Assembly: GCF_010723735.1 (NCBI RefSeq)
Contig: NZ_BLLB01000002.1
Span: 5,828,001-5,892,000 of the forward strand
Reading direction: 5' to 3'
Length of the DNA stretch: 64,000 nucleotides
DNA from: Mycolicibacterium hippocampi
Lineage (GTDB): Bacteria; Actinomycetota; Actinomycetes; Mycobacteriales; Mycobacteriaceae
Shown: positions 34,798 to 43,733 of the stretch, piece by piece
How positions within the stretch are numbered: position 1 is the stretch's first letter
Layout of the letters: each line of letters begins with the position of its first letter
Made by a program: the position numbers and the translations under genes
The notes under the pieces: generated by a model
Told to the model about the DNA's origin: nothing
The model's input: the letters and a program-made list of their open reading frames with translations, nothing else
Database searches by the model: none

Positions 34798-35856
34798 GTG
34801 ACGGATGAGCCGCTCGGCAGCCACGTGCTCGAGCTGGAGGTGGCCGACGTCGTCGACGAGACCGCCGACGCCCGGTCGCTGGTGTTCAAGGTCCCCGACG
34901 ACCCGGGGATTCCGGCCGACAAACTCCATTACGCCCCTGGCCAGTTCCTGACGCTGCGGGTGCCCAGCGACCGAACGGGTTCGGTGGCCCGGTGCTATTC
35001 GCTGTGCAGCTCACCCTTCAGCGGCGACCCGTTGACCGTGACGGTCAAGCGCACCGCCGACGGCTATGCGTCAAACTGGTTGTGCGACCACGCTGCACCG
35101 GGCATGAAGATGCACGTGCTGGCACCGTCGGGCACCTTCGTTCCCGACGACCTCGACACCGATTTCCTGCTGCTCGCCGCCGGCAGCGGCATCACCCCGA
35201 TGATGGCGATCCTGAAGTCCGCGCTCACCGAGGGCAGCGGCAAGGTGACGCTGGTCTACGCCAATCGCGACGAGAATTCCGTCATCTTCGCCACCGCACT
35301 GCGCGAACTGGCCGCCAAATACCCGGATCGGCTCAACGCAGTCCACTGGCTGGAGTCGGTGCAGGGGCTGCCCAGCGCCACCGACCTGTCCGGCCTGGTC
35401 GCCCCGTACACCGCACGTGAGGCGTTCATCTGTGGCCCCGGACCCTTCATGGCCGCAGCCGAGGAGGCGCTGAAGTCGGCGGGTGTCCAGGCCGAGCGCA
35501 TCCACATCGAGGTGTTCAAGTCCTTGGAGTCCGACCCGTTCGCTGCGGTGGTGGTCGAGGAGGACGACAGCGACGAAGGTCCCGCGACGGCAACCGTGAC
35601 GCTCGACGGAGACACCCACGAGGTGTCCTGGCCGCGGAGCGCGAAGCTGCTGGACGTGCTGCTCGCCAAGGGACTGGACGCGCCGTTCTCCTGCCGCGAA
35701 GGTCACTGTGGCGCATGCGCGGTGCTGACCAAGTCCGGCGACGTCGAGATGGAGGTCAACGATGTCCTCGAACAGCAGGATCTCGACGAGGGCCTGATCC
35801 TGGCCTGCCAGGCGCACCCGCGCTCCGATTCGGTTGAAGTCACCTACGACGAATGA
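34798..35856 (+). CDS. kshB: KshB, reductase of 3-ketosteroid 9-alpha-hydroxylase
   Basis: This 352-residue electron-transfer protein has an FAD domain (RCYSLCSSP, about residues 67-75), an NAD domain (GSGITPMMAI; CGPGPFMAAAEEAL) and a C-terminal plant-type [2Fe-2S] domain with CREGHCGACAVL and a fourth Cys in LILACQAHP. It passes electrons from NADH to the oxygenase KshA, which opens ring B. GTG 34798 has GAGGAGGG eight bases upstream. It corresponds to Rv3571. Confidence 0.93.
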   Translation: MTDEPLGSHVLELEVADVVDETADARSLVFKVPDDPGIPADKLHYAPGQFLTLRVPSDRTGSVARCYSLCSSPFSGDPLTVTVKRTADGYASNWLCDHAAPGMKMHVLAPSGTFVPDDLDTDFLLLAAGSGITPMMAILKSALTEGSGKVTLVYANRDENSVIFATALRELAAKYPDRLNAVHWLESVQGLPSATDLSGLVAPYTAREAFICGPGPFMAAAEEALKSAGVQAERIHIEVFKSLESDPFAAVVVEEDDSDEGPATATVTLDGDTHEVSWPRSAKLLDVLLAKGLDAPFSCREGHCGACAVLTKSGDVEMEVNDVLEQQDLDEGLILACQAHPRSDSVEVTYDE

Positions 35857-35890
35857 GCCGCGGACTACCATTCCGCCACGGGAGGCACAC

Positions 35891-36451
35891 GTGAAACGAT
35901 TTGCCCAGAAGTCCGCGTTCGCCAGGATTTCGATGGCCGCGGCGACCTCGGTCGTGCTGGCGTTGTTCGCGCCCGCGGCCGGGGCACACGCCGCGGTGGA
36001 CACCGCCGACGCGTCGATCCCCGTCGATCCCGCGACCTCGATCGAAGTGCACACCACAGCGGACTGCGTGCGGGCCGTGAACCAGTGCTTCTTCACCGCG
36101 AGCGCCAATCTCCGCACTCCTGCGGGCGCGATCGGATTCCCCAGCGACCTGTGGGCCCGTCAGACCACCACGCTGCGATCGATGGACCGCAGCGTCTATC
36201 TCGACACCGCCTTCCAGGCAGAGAACACCCGGATGTTCAAGTCGATCGGCCCGGTCGAGTTCACCACGATCTACTTCGGTAGCGGACCGGTGGAGAAGTA
36301 CCGACTCCAGGGCAACACCTGGCCCACCGACTGGTCGACCGGCCAGCCGAAGCTCGACGCGGACTACATCGTGTGCTCACACATCCAGGTGGTGTACGCC
36401 GGCGTGAACCTCACCACCCCGGACGCCTGCTCGCAGACCACTTTCGACTAG
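35891..36451 (+). CDS. Secreted protein of unknown function (Rv3572-like position)
   Basis: This 186-residue protein has a Sec signal peptide: KRFAQKSAFAR, a hydrophobic stretch to about residue 33, and a probable cleavage after AHA. The mature part has two cysteine-containing patches (TADCVRAVNQCF, and SHIQ with a later DACSQTT) that could form disulfides, and many aromatic residues. I recognise no enzymatic domain. GTG 35891 has GGGAGG nearby. Its position between kshB and fadE34 matches Rv3572; it may be co-transcribed with kshB. Confidence 0.72.
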   Translation: MKRFAQKSAFARISMAAATSVVLALFAPAAGAHAAVDTADASIPVDPATSIEVHTTADCVRAVNQCFFTASANLRTPAGAIGFPSDLWARQTTTLRSMDRSVYLDTAFQAENTRMFKSIGPVEFTTIYFGSGPVEKYRLQGNTWPTDWSTGQPKLDADYIVCSHIQVVYAGVNLTTPDACSQTTFD

Positions 36452-36457
36452 ACACCG

Positions 36458-38641
36458 TCAGCGCGGCAGGCCCAGCAACCGCTCCCCCGCCATCGTCAGC
36501 AGGATCTGCTCGGTGCCGCCTGCGATGGTCAGGCAGCGGGTGTTGAGGAAGTCGTGCACCTGGCTGTTCTCCACCGCACCGGCCCCGTCGGCCAGGTCCA
36601 TCCGGAACTCGGCGAGCGCCTGGCGGTACCGCACACCGATGAGCTTGCGTGCGCTCGCCTGCGGCCCAGGATCTCCACCACCTACGGCGAGCTGCGCGAT
36701 GCGCTGGTCGAGCAACGACCCCATCTGCGCGGTGACGAGCAACGCACCGAGCCGATCCTGTTGCGCACCATCGGCTTCGAGCGCTGGATCTTCCCGGACG
36801 ACCCGCAGCAGCTCTTCCATCGGGTTCCCCAACGCGGTGCCCTGGGCCATCGCAACGCGCTCGTTGGCCAGCGTGGTGCGCGCCAACCGCCAGCCGTTGT
36901 CGACCTCGCCGACCACCATCTCGTCGGGCACGAAAACGTCGTCGAAGAACACCTCGTTGAACAGCTCGTCGCCGGTGATCTCACGCAGTGGCCGGATCAC
37001 GATGCCCGGCGACTTCATGTCGACCAGGAAATAGGTGATGCCCTTGTGCTTGGGAGCATCGGGGTTGGTGCGGGCCAGGCAGACGCCCCAGTGCGCGGTC
37101 TGCGCAGCAGAGGTCCACACCTTCTGGCCGGTGAGCTTCCAGCCGGAATCAGCGCGGACGGCTTTGGTCCGCAGCGCCGCCAAATCCGATCCCGCACCTG
37201 GCTCACTGAACAGCTGGCACCACTGCAGGTCTCCGCGCAACGTCGCGGGAACGAACTGCTCGACCTGCTCGGGGCTGCCGTGTTCGAGAATCGTCGGCAC
37301 CGCCCACCAGCCGATCACCAGGTCGGGCCGGACGATCCCGGCTGCCGCCAGCTCCTGGTCGATCAGCAACTGCTCGGCCGGACCCGCCGCCCGCCCGTAG
37401 GGTCGCGGCCAGTGGGGTGCGAGCAGACCGGTCTCGGCCAACACGACCTGTCGCTTCTCCTCGGTGACTGCCACGACTTCGGCTACCGCCGACGCGATCT
37501 CGGGCCGCAGGTCGGACACCGACGCCAGGTCGATGTGCAGTTCCCGGCGCACCCCCTGCTGGGTCAACGCCGCGACCCGCCGGAGCCAGCGCGACCGTCC
37601 ACCCAGGAACTGGGCGATGCCGTAGGCGCGCCGTAGATACAGGTGCGCATCGTGCTCCCAGGTGATCCCGATGCCGCCCAGTACCTGGATGCAGTCCTTG
37701 GCGTTGGCCTTGGCGGCCTCGATGCCGACCGAGGCCGCCAGCGCCGCCGCGATGGAGAGTTGCTCGTCGTTTTCGCCGGCAGCGTCGTTTTCACCGGCAC
37801 CGTCGTCTTCACCGGCAGCGCGCGCCGCGTCGGCGGCGGCTACCGAGGCCTGTTCGGAGCGCAGCAGCATCTCCGCGCACATGTGCTTGATCGCCTGAAA
37901 GCTTCCGATCGGCTTGCCGAACTGCTCCCGCACCTTGGCGTAGTCGGTCGCGGTCTCCAGCAGCCACCGTGCCAGACCCGCCGCCTCGGCTGCCAGCACC
38001 GTCGCCGCCAGATCGACGACTCGCTGCCCGGACACCTCGAGCTCCTCGGCAACCGCGTCGTCGAGCACCACCCGCGCCAGCGGCCGAGAGAAGTCAGTGG
38101 CTTTCAGCGGCTCCACCGTCACCCCGTCGGCCCCGGCGTCGACGAGCAGCCAGCGCTCACCCGCAGGCAGCAGCAGCACCCCGCCGGCAGCGTCCTCGCC
38201 GGCACCGAGCACATGCGGCGCCGTTCCCGAGACCCGCCCGCCGGCGTAGGACAACTCGGCCGTCAACGCCACCCCGGCGGTGCGCTCACCACAGGCCAGG
38301 GCCTCGAGCAGACCGGCGTGCGCGCCGTCCAGGACCAACGTGGCCAGCGCAGTGGTGGCCACCGGGCCGGGCACCATGGCCGCGGCCGCCTCGTCGACCA
38401 TCGCGCAGAGGTCCGCGACGGTGCCGTCGGCGCCGCCGTGCTCCTCCGGCAGCGCCACCCCGAAGATCCCCAGCTGCGCGAGGGCACTGTAAGGCGCCCG
38501 CCACGCACCCGGATCGCCTTGTTCGACGTCCCGCGCTGCGTCCACGACGGCCGATCCTGCCGCCCAGCTCCGCACCAGCTCGCGGGCGTCCGACTGCTCA
38601 TCGGAGATGGCCGCCGAGTTCTTCAAAGATCCAGCCGACAC
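36458..38641 (-). CDS. fadE34: FadE34, two-domain acyl-CoA dehydrogenase of sterol side-chain degradation
   Basis: This 727-residue protein holds two acyl-CoA dehydrogenase units in tandem. The N-terminal half (about 1-370) has YAKVREQFGKPIGSFQAIKH and LGGIGITWEHDAH; the C-terminal half has LFSEPGAGSDLAAL, WKLTGQKVWTSAAQ and a family C-terminus. FadE34 desaturates steroid side-chain CoA thioesters, mainly the C24 intermediate. GTG 38641 was chosen because AGGAG lies five bases upstream; TTG 38626 is an alternative. An acidic hexapeptide repeated three times, GE(D/N)D(G/A)A-like, is inserted near residues 275-292 and encoded by an 18-bp tandem repeat. It corresponds to Rv3573c (711 residues). 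Confidence 0.92.
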   Translation of the reverse strand: MSAGSLKNSAAISDEQSDARELVRSWAAGSAVVDAARDVEQGDPGAWRAPYSALAQLGIFGVALPEEHGGADGTVADLCAMVDEAAAAMVPGPVATTALATLVLDGAHAGLLEALACGERTAGVALTAELSYAGGRVSGTAPHVLGAGEDAAGGVLLLPAGERWLLVDAGADGVTVEPLKATDFSRPLARVVLDDAVAEELEVSGQRVVDLAATVLAAEAAGLARWLLETATDYAKVREQFGKPIGSFQAIKHMCAEMLLRSEQASVAAADAARAAGEDDGAGENDAAGENDEQLSIAAALAASVGIEAAKANAKDCIQVLGGIGITWEHDAHLYLRRAYGIAQFLGGRSRWLRRVAALTQQGVRRELHIDLASVSDLRPEIASAVAEVVAVTEEKRQVVLAETGLLAPHWPRPYGRAAGPAEQLLIDQELAAAGIVRPDLVIGWWAVPTILEHGSPEQVEQFVPATLRGDLQWCQLFSEPGAGSDLAALRTKAVRADSGWKLTGQKVWTSAAQTAHWGVCLARTNPDAPKHKGITYFLVDMKSPGIVIRPLREITGDELFNEVFFDDVFVPDEMVVGEVDNGWRLARTTLANERVAMAQGTALGNPMEELLRVVREDPALEADGAQQDRLGALLVTAQMGSLLDQRIAQLAVGGGDPGPQASARKLIGVRYRQALAEFRMDLADGAGAVENSQVHDFLNTRCLTIAGGTEQILLTMAGERLLGLPR
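37767..37820 (-). repeat. 18-bp tandem repeat, three copies, inside fadE34
   Basis: Units 37767-37784, 37785-37802 and 37803-37820 differ by one to three bases each. They encode acidic hexapeptides (GEDDGA, GENDAA, GENDEQ) in a surface region of the N-terminal domain. The array could vary in copy number between strains. Confidence 0.8.
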
Positions 38642-38683
38642 CGGGACTCCTAAGCGTTTGGGGGAGAAGACGGTGCTTCCCAC

Positions 38684-38697
38684 TAGAACGTGTTCTA
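38684..38697. promoter_or_regulatory. KstR operator between fadE34 and kstR
   Basis: TAGAACGTGTTCTA is a perfect 14-bp palindrome and an ideal KstR box. It lies 42 bases upstream of fadE34 and about 140 bases upstream of kstR, so it probably represses both. Confidence 0.9.
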
Positions 38698-38837
38698 ATA
38701 GTGCCAGCGTTCGACCGTCAAGTCGACCGCCATCGCAGCAGGCAGGACGGTGTCTACATGGCACTGAGGTGAGAAGTTGGGGGCCGGTATGCGTATCGTT
38801 TTCCGCGAGACCGCATCACGAAGGAGACGCTCGTCGC

Positions 38838-39536
38838 ATGTCTGGGACGTCTGAGTTGTCAGCCGGCGCCTCGCCGCCGCCTGCCCGTGCCGCCGGATCC
38901 GACTCCCGACCGCGCCAGGTGCTGAACGTGGCGGTGCTGGCGGAGTCCGAGCTGGGATCCGAAGCACAGCGCGAGCGCCGAAAGCGCATCCTGGACGCCA
39001 CCTTGGCGATCGCGTCCAAGGGTGGCTACGAAGCCGTCCAGATGCGGGCCGTGGCCGAACGCGCTGACGTCGCCGTCGGCACCCTGTACCGGTACTTCCC
39101 GTCGAAGGTCCATCTGCTGGTGTCCGCGCTGGGCCGGGAGTTCGAGCGTATCGACGCCAAGACCGACCGGGCGGCGCTGTCCGCGGGCGTCACCGCCTAC
39201 CAGCGGCTGAACATCATGGTCGGCAAGCTCAACCGGGCGATGCAGCGCAACCCGCTGCTCACCGAGGCCATGACGCGGGCATTCGTCTTCGCCGACGCCT
39301 CCGCAGCCGGCGAGGTCGACCACGTCGGCAAGCTGATGGACTCGATGTTCGCGCGTGCCATGAGCGACGGTGAGCCCACCGAGGACCAGTACCACATCGC
39401 CCGGGTGATCTCGGACGTGTGGCTGTCCAACCTGCTGGCCTGGCTGACACGGCGAGCGTCGGCCACCGACGTCAGCAAGCGACTGGACCTCGCCGTGCGG
39501 CTACTCATCGGAGACGGCGACCAGCCTAAGATCTAG
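38838..39536 (+). CDS. kstR: KstR, TetR-family repressor of sterol side-chain and ring A/B catabolism
   Basis: This 232-residue TetR regulator has its HTH at about residues 65-95 (MRAVAERADVAVGTLYRYF), preceded by a proline- and serine-rich N-terminus of about 45 residues that is longer than the core family. ATG 38838 has AAGGAG 11 bases upstream; a start further in, before LNVAVLAESELGSEAQ, would give the roughly 200-residue form annotated in M. tuberculosis. The operator at 38684-38697 lets it repress itself and fadE34. It corresponds to Rv3574c/kstR. Confidence 0.92.
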   Translation: MSGTSELSAGASPPPARAAGSDSRPRQVLNVAVLAESELGSEAQRERRKRILDATLAIASKGGYEAVQMRAVAERADVAVGTLYRYFPSKVHLLVSALGREFERIDAKTDRAALSAGVTAYQRLNIMVGKLNRAMQRNPLLTEAMTRAFVFADASAAGEVDHVGKLMDSMFARAMSDGEPTEDQYHIARVISDVWLSNLLAWLTRRASATDVSKRLDLAVRLLIGDGDQPKI

Positions 39537-39539
39537 CGG
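39527..39539 (+). promoter_or_regulatory. Leaderless promoter of otsB
   Basis: TAAGAT (39527-39532) and seven bases precede GTG 39540. The hexamer lies in the last codons of kstR, so otsB may have its own start within the kstR transcript. Confidence 0.45.
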
Positions 39540-40319
39540 GTGAGCGACCTCCCGCCCGACGTGGCGACCGCCCTCGACGAAGCGGCGTCGGCTGCGCGGC
39601 TGCTGGTCACCTCCGACTTCGACGGGACCCTGTCGCCGATCGTCAACAACCCGTCTGACGCCCGGCCGCTCCCGCACGCCGGCCAGGCCCTCATCGAACT
39701 CGCCGAACTGCCCGCGACCGCCGCCGCGCTGATCTCCGGACGGGCGCTGCGCGACCTACGGACGTTGTCGTCGATGCCGCCGACGGTGCAACTGGTCGGC
39801 AGCCACGGCGCGGAGTTCGACTCGGGGTTCTCCCACGACATCGACCAGGACCTGTTGCAGCAGATCACCGACGCGTTGACCTCGATCGCGTCGGGCAGAC
39901 CCGGCGTGACGGTCGAGACGAAGCCGGCCAGCGTCGCGCTGCACGTCCGCAACGCCTCCGAATCCGACGGCGACGCTGCACTGCGTGAGGCGCGCGCGGC
40001 GTCCGAGGGCTGGGAGGCGCACGCGACCGCGGGCAAAGCGGTGCTGGAGTTCGCCGTGATCTCCACCGACAAAGGCGAGGCGATCGACATCCTGCGCGAC
40101 CAGTATGACGCGACGGCTGTGGTGTTCTTCGGCGACGACGTCACCGATGAGAAGGCGTTCCGGCGGCTCCGCGACGCCGACGTCGGGGTGAAGGTCGGGC
40201 CGGGAGAGACGTTGGCCCGGTTCCGTATCGGCTCACCCGAGGACGTCGCGACGGCGCTGCGGCACCTGGTCGACACCCGGCGTCGTTTGTCAGATCAGCA
40301 ATCTCCCTTGGCGTTCTGA
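39540..40319 (+). CDS. otsB: Trehalose-6-phosphate phosphatase
   Basis: This 259-residue HAD-superfamily IIB phosphatase has motif I SDFDGTLSPI (nucleophile Asp near 27), SGRALRDL, GSHGAEF, KPASVALHVR and motif IV FFGDDVTDEKAF. It dephosphorylates trehalose 6-phosphate to trehalose. It is shorter than mycobacterial OtsB1 or OtsB2 forms with N-terminal extensions. The GTG start lies three bases after kstR. A functional link to sterol regulation is not evident. Confidence 0.88.
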   Translation: MSDLPPDVATALDEAASAARLLVTSDFDGTLSPIVNNPSDARPLPHAGQALIELAELPATAAALISGRALRDLRTLSSMPPTVQLVGSHGAEFDSGFSHDIDQDLLQQITDALTSIASGRPGVTVETKPASVALHVRNASESDGDAALREARAASEGWEAHATAGKAVLEFAVISTDKGEAIDILRDQYDATAVVFFGDDVTDEKAFRRLRDADVGVKVGPGETLARFRIGSPEDVATALRHLVDTRRRLSDQQSPLAF

Positions 40320-40343
40320 CGAGTTCGGTCCAAGCTTGTCTGC

Positions 40344-40979
40344 ATGACAGACTCTCCGGACGCCGTGAACGCGCTTGCGACCGAATGGGATGAGCGGTAC
40401 ACCGCACTCGCGACAGAGATTCCCGACGGCGTTCCCAGTGCCGTGTTGATGGGCGTGGCGCGCGAGCTCGCAACAGGACGGGCGCTCGAAATCGGCTGCG
40501 GCGTAGGCGCCGACGCCGTCTGGCTCGCCGGCCAGGGCTGGGAGGTGACCGCGCTGGACGTGTCCCGAGTGGCGCTGGAACGCGCTCGAGCCAGGGGTCA
40601 GCGAGCCGGTGTCAATGTGGAGTGGGTGTGCGCCCGCCTCGAGGACGCCGAACTCCCCGGTGCCGGTTTCGACCTGGTGACAGCGCACTATCCGGCCCTG
40701 CGGCATTCACCGGGACGCGACGCCCAGAGGGCGCTGCTGGCGGCCGTGGCGCCCGGCGGCACGCTGCTGGTCGTGCACCACGCCGATGTCGATGTGGAAA
40801 AGGCCAAATCCTACGGCTTCGACCCAGCCGACTATCTCAGCCACGACGACGTCGTCGAGTTGCTCGGCGACGACTGGGACGTCGATGTCGAAAGACGGCG
40901 GCCGCGCGACCAACCCGCCGGGCTGGACGGTCAACACACCCACGACGACGTGGTGCGGGCGCTACGCAGGCGGACCTGA
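40344..40979 (+). CDS. Class I SAM-dependent methyltransferase
   Basis: This 211-residue protein has motif I ALEIGCGVGADAVWLA (about residues 47-62), the acidic end of beta-2 in VTALDVS, and FDLVTAHYP. The fold is that of small-molecule methyltransferases or thiopurine-methyltransferase-like enzymes; the substrate is unknown. It lies 24 bases after otsB on the same strand. The 3' end overlaps the convergent LacI gene by 18 bases. Confidence 0.78.
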   Translation: MTDSPDAVNALATEWDERYTALATEIPDGVPSAVLMGVARELATGRALEIGCGVGADAVWLAGQGWEVTALDVSRVALERARARGQRAGVNVEWVCARLEDAELPGAGFDLVTAHYPALRHSPGRDAQRALLAAVAPGGTLLVVHHADVDVEKAKSYGFDPADYLSHDDVVELLGDDWDVDVERRRPRDQPAGLDGQHTHDDVVRALRRRT

Positions 40980-42062
40980 CGTCCGACCGCGGATCAGCTC
41001 GGTCTCGAGCACCTCGATCACGGGCAGCCCCGATCTCGGCGGGTTGTGCAGCAGCTCGCCTGCACGGCGCCCCTTTTCGACGCCGGGCTGCACGACCGTC
41101 GTCAGGCCGCGCTGAAGTGCGTCGGGCACGCCGTCGAAACCGGTCACCGTCATCTGGCCGGGCACGTAGATCCCGCGGGCGCGCAGATGGTCCATCGCGG
41201 ACAGCGCAAGCACGTCGGCCGTACAGATCAGCGCCGTGATCCGCGGGTTGGCCTCCAGCGCGACCTCGGCGCCGGCGCCACCCGAGGTGATCAGGTGCTC
41301 ATAGCTCTCGACCACTGTCAACGACTCCGGATCCAGCCCGGCCGCGGACATCGCGTCGAAGACGCCCCGGATGCGTTCACTCTGGACGTGGAAATGCGGC
41401 GTCCGAACCCGCTCGGGATCGGCCAGCGCCGGACCCGGCCCGCCGTGGGGCCAGTCGCGGCCCAACCGCATCGTCAGCAGTCCGATCTCGCGGTGGCCGA
41501 GCTCGATGACATGTTCGGCCAGTCCGCGCATCCCGGCGCGGTCGTCGATGCCCACCCGGGAGGCGCCGGGGACGTCCTTGGGCTGGTCGACCACGACGAC
41601 GGGCAGCTGTCGCTGCAGCACCGCGGGCAGATAGGGGTCGTCGTCGGAGGCCGAGTACACGACGAAGCCGTCGACCCCGGCGGACAGCACCGCCGCCGAG
41701 CCCTCGGAGACGCTACGGTTCGGGCCGACCGCGACCAGTAGCAGGCCCTGGCCGACCGCCTCGCAGGATTCGGCCAGGCCCGCAACAAAATCCAGCGCCG
41801 CCGGGTCGCTGAACGAGTAGTTCAGCGGCTCGGTGATCACCAGCCCCACTGCGCCGGCCCTGCGGGTGCGCAGCGACCGTGCCACCGGATCCGGCCCCGG
41901 ATAGCCGAGCCGCTTGGCGGTGGACAACACCCGATCGCGCAACTCGGCCGACAACTGATCGGGCCGGTTGTAGGCATTGGAGACGGTGGTGCGCGAGACC
42001 TTGAGCTCAGCGGCCAGGGAGGCCAGGGTCGCGCGCCGCCGCGGCGCCGGACTCCTGGACAT
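40962..42062 (-). CDS. LacI-family transcriptional regulator
   Basis: This 366-residue protein has the LacI HTH (TLASLAAELKVSRTTVSNAYNRPDQLS, about residues 11-37) and a periplasmic-binding-protein effector domain (VGLVITEPLNYSF; VTGFDGVPDALQRGLTTVVQPG). Its position after kstR/otsB matches Rv3575c. Its effector is likely a sugar, with otsB as a possible target; this is inference. The start lies 56 bases inside the 3' end of znuB on the same strand, so the gene has no intergenic promoter and may be co-transcribed with the zinc transporter. Confidence 0.85.
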   Translation of the reverse strand: MSRSPAPRRRATLASLAAELKVSRTTVSNAYNRPDQLSAELRDRVLSTAKRLGYPGPDPVARSLRTRRAGAVGLVITEPLNYSFSDPAALDFVAGLAESCEAVGQGLLLVAVGPNRSVSEGSAAVLSAGVDGFVVYSASDDDPYLPAVLQRQLPVVVVDQPKDVPGASRVGIDDRAGMRGLAEHVIELGHREIGLLTMRLGRDWPHGGPGPALADPERVRTPHFHVQSERIRGVFDAMSAAGLDPESLTVVESYEHLITSGGAGAEVALEANPRITALICTADVLALSAMDHLRARGIYVPGQMTVTGFDGVPDALQRGLTTVVQPGVEKGRRAGELLHNPPRSGLPVIEVLETELIRGRTSGPPA

Positions 42063-42951
42063 GCACGTTGACGTTAGTGGACACGCGGGATTGTGCAGAG
42101 GACCGCGCCCTCCGGCGCGGCACCCGGCTGCCCGCCCAGACCACGAGCCAGATGCCACACGCGATCGTCACGATCACAAAGCTCGGCGGCAGGTTGAACA
42201 TCGCCGACGCGGTCAGGCCCAGCCACACCGAGACCAACCCGATGGCCGCCGACACCGCCATCGCACGAATCGGGCGGGCCGTCACGATCAGCGCCGTGGC
42301 GGCGGGTGTGACGACGAGGGCGAACAGCAGCAATGTGCCCACCGCTTGGACCGCCATCGTGATGGTGATTCCCAGCAGCACCATGAAGGCGATCGACAAT
42401 CCGCGTACCGGAACACCTTTGGCCTCGGCGACCTGGCTGTTGACCGATGTGAACAACAACGGCCGGTAGATGAAGGCGATGCTTGCGGCCAACACCACCA
42501 ATAGTCCGAGGAATCCCAACAACTGGTCGGTGGTGATCGCCAAAAGATTTCCGAACAACACGTTCGTCAAGGTCGACGAGTTGCGGGTGGCCAACGAATT
42601 GAAGAACAGCCCCAGACCGGTCGCGAAGGCGAGCACCGTACCGGTGGCGACGTCGCGGTCGGTGGCCCGCTTCCCCAGAGCGCCGATCACCAGCGCACCG
42701 CCGACGCAGAACACTCCCAGCCCGACCGCTGCGGGCAAGCCGAGCAGCACGGCGCCGGTGGCCCCCGGCAGACCGATGTGCGCCAGCGCGTGCGCGGCGA
42801 ACGACGAGTTGCGCACGACGATGAAGTAGCCCATCAGCCCTGCCGCCAGCGCCACGATGGTGCCGCCCAGCCATGCGTTGCGCATGAAGGACGAGCCCAG
42901 AATCTGTACCCAGTTGTCCTGATAGCCCATCGCCACGATGGTCTGCGTCAT
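42007..42951 (-). CDS. znuB: Zinc ABC transporter permease ZnuB
   Basis: This 314-residue ABC-3 family permease has about eight or nine hydrophobic segments and the family stretch NSSFAAHALAHIGLPGATGAVLLG (about residues 48-71). The C-terminus is a charged tail (RVPRRRARSS...). ATG 42951 overlaps the ATPase stop by three bases. The tail overlaps lacI by 56 bases. With ZnuA and ZnuC it forms a high-affinity metal importer, zinc by the histidine-rich loop of its ZnuA. Confidence 0.87.
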   Translation of the reverse strand: MTQTIVAMGYQDNWVQILGSSFMRNAWLGGTIVALAAGLMGYFIVVRNSSFAAHALAHIGLPGATGAVLLGLPAAVGLGVFCVGGALVIGALGKRATDRDVATGTVLAFATGLGLFFNSLATRNSSTLTNVLFGNLLAITTDQLLGFLGLLVVLAASIAFIYRPLLFTSVNSQVAEAKGVPVRGLSIAFMVLLGITITMAVQAVGTLLLFALVVTPAATALIVTARPIRAMAVSAAIGLVSVWLGLTASAMFNLPPSFVIVTIACGIWLVVWAGSRVPRRRARSSAQSRVSTNVNVHVQESGAAAARDPGLPGR

Positions 42952-43733
42952 CACACACTCCGCATGTAGAGATCCCCCTGCAGGGTATGCGCGACCTTGA
43001 TCGGCGTGCCGTACATGTGGGTGAGGAGCTCGCCATCGACCACCTGGTCGATGGCGGCGTGGTGAGCGTGGCCGTCCAACAGGTAGATCGCGCTGTCCAG
43101 GATCGTCAGCAACGGATTCAGGTCGTGTGCCACCACGAGGACGGTCACCCCCAGTTCGCGCTTGAGACGGCCCAGGAGCACCACGATCTCGTGCTGATTG
43201 CGCAAATCCAGTGACGCCAGCGGCTCGTCGAGGATCAGCATCCTCGGGCGCGCGACCAGCGCGCCGGCCAATGCGATCCGCTGGCGCTGACCGCCGGAGA
43301 GTTCCGAGAGTCGGCGATCCGCGAGGTCGGTGGCATCGACCCAGCCCAACGCCTCGTCGACCCGCCGGCGATCGGCGGCGCTGGGCCGGGCGAATCCCCA
43401 ATGCCGCCCCGTCAACCCGAGGAGCACCGCATCCCTGCCGCGTATCGCCTCACTCGCGTTGGCATCGTAATGCTGTGGAACGTAACCGATCTCGTTGTTC
43501 AGCACACCGGGTCGCTCGCCGTAGACCCGTACCGTTCCCTTGGCGACGGGGACCAGCCCGAGGATCACATTGAGCAACGTCGTCTTACCGGCGCCGTTCG
43601 ACCCGATGACGGCGACGAAGCGGCCGACGTCGACCTGCAACGTCGAGTCCGACCAGATCGTCCGCCCACCGCGAACCACGGTGACGTCGTCGAACGTCAG
43701 CGCAGGTTCGGCCCCGGACTCATACAGGGACAC
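42951..43733 (-). CDS. znuC: Zinc ABC transporter ATP-binding protein ZnuC
   Basis: This 260-residue ATPase has Walker A GSNGAGKTT (about residues 43-51), signature LSGGQRQRIALAGAL, Walker B RMLILDEPLASLD and H-loop VVAHDLNP. GTG 43733 overlaps the znuA end by 14 bases and the stop overlaps znuB, so the three genes are translationally chained. Confidence 0.88.
   Translation of the reverse strand: MSLYESGAEPALTFDDVTVVRGGRTIWSDSTLQVDVGRFVAVIGSNGAGKTTLLNVILGLVPVAKGTVRVYGERPGVLNNEIGYVPQHYDANASEAIRGRDAVLLGLTGRHWGFARPSAADRRRVDEALGWVDATDLADRRLSELSGGQRQRIALAGALVARPRMLILDEPLASLDLRNQHEIVVLLGRLKRELGVTVLVVAHDLNPLLTILDSAIYLLDGHAHHAAIDQVVDGELLTHMYGTPIKVAHTLQGDLYMRSV

Noticed and set aside
37767..37820. 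The tandem repeat in fadE34 as a CRISPR-like array
   Set aside because: Units are contiguous, 18 bp and in frame, without spacers.
36458..38641. FadE34 as an accidental fusion of two fadE genes
   Set aside because: The two-domain form is the normal state of this family, as in Rv3573c.
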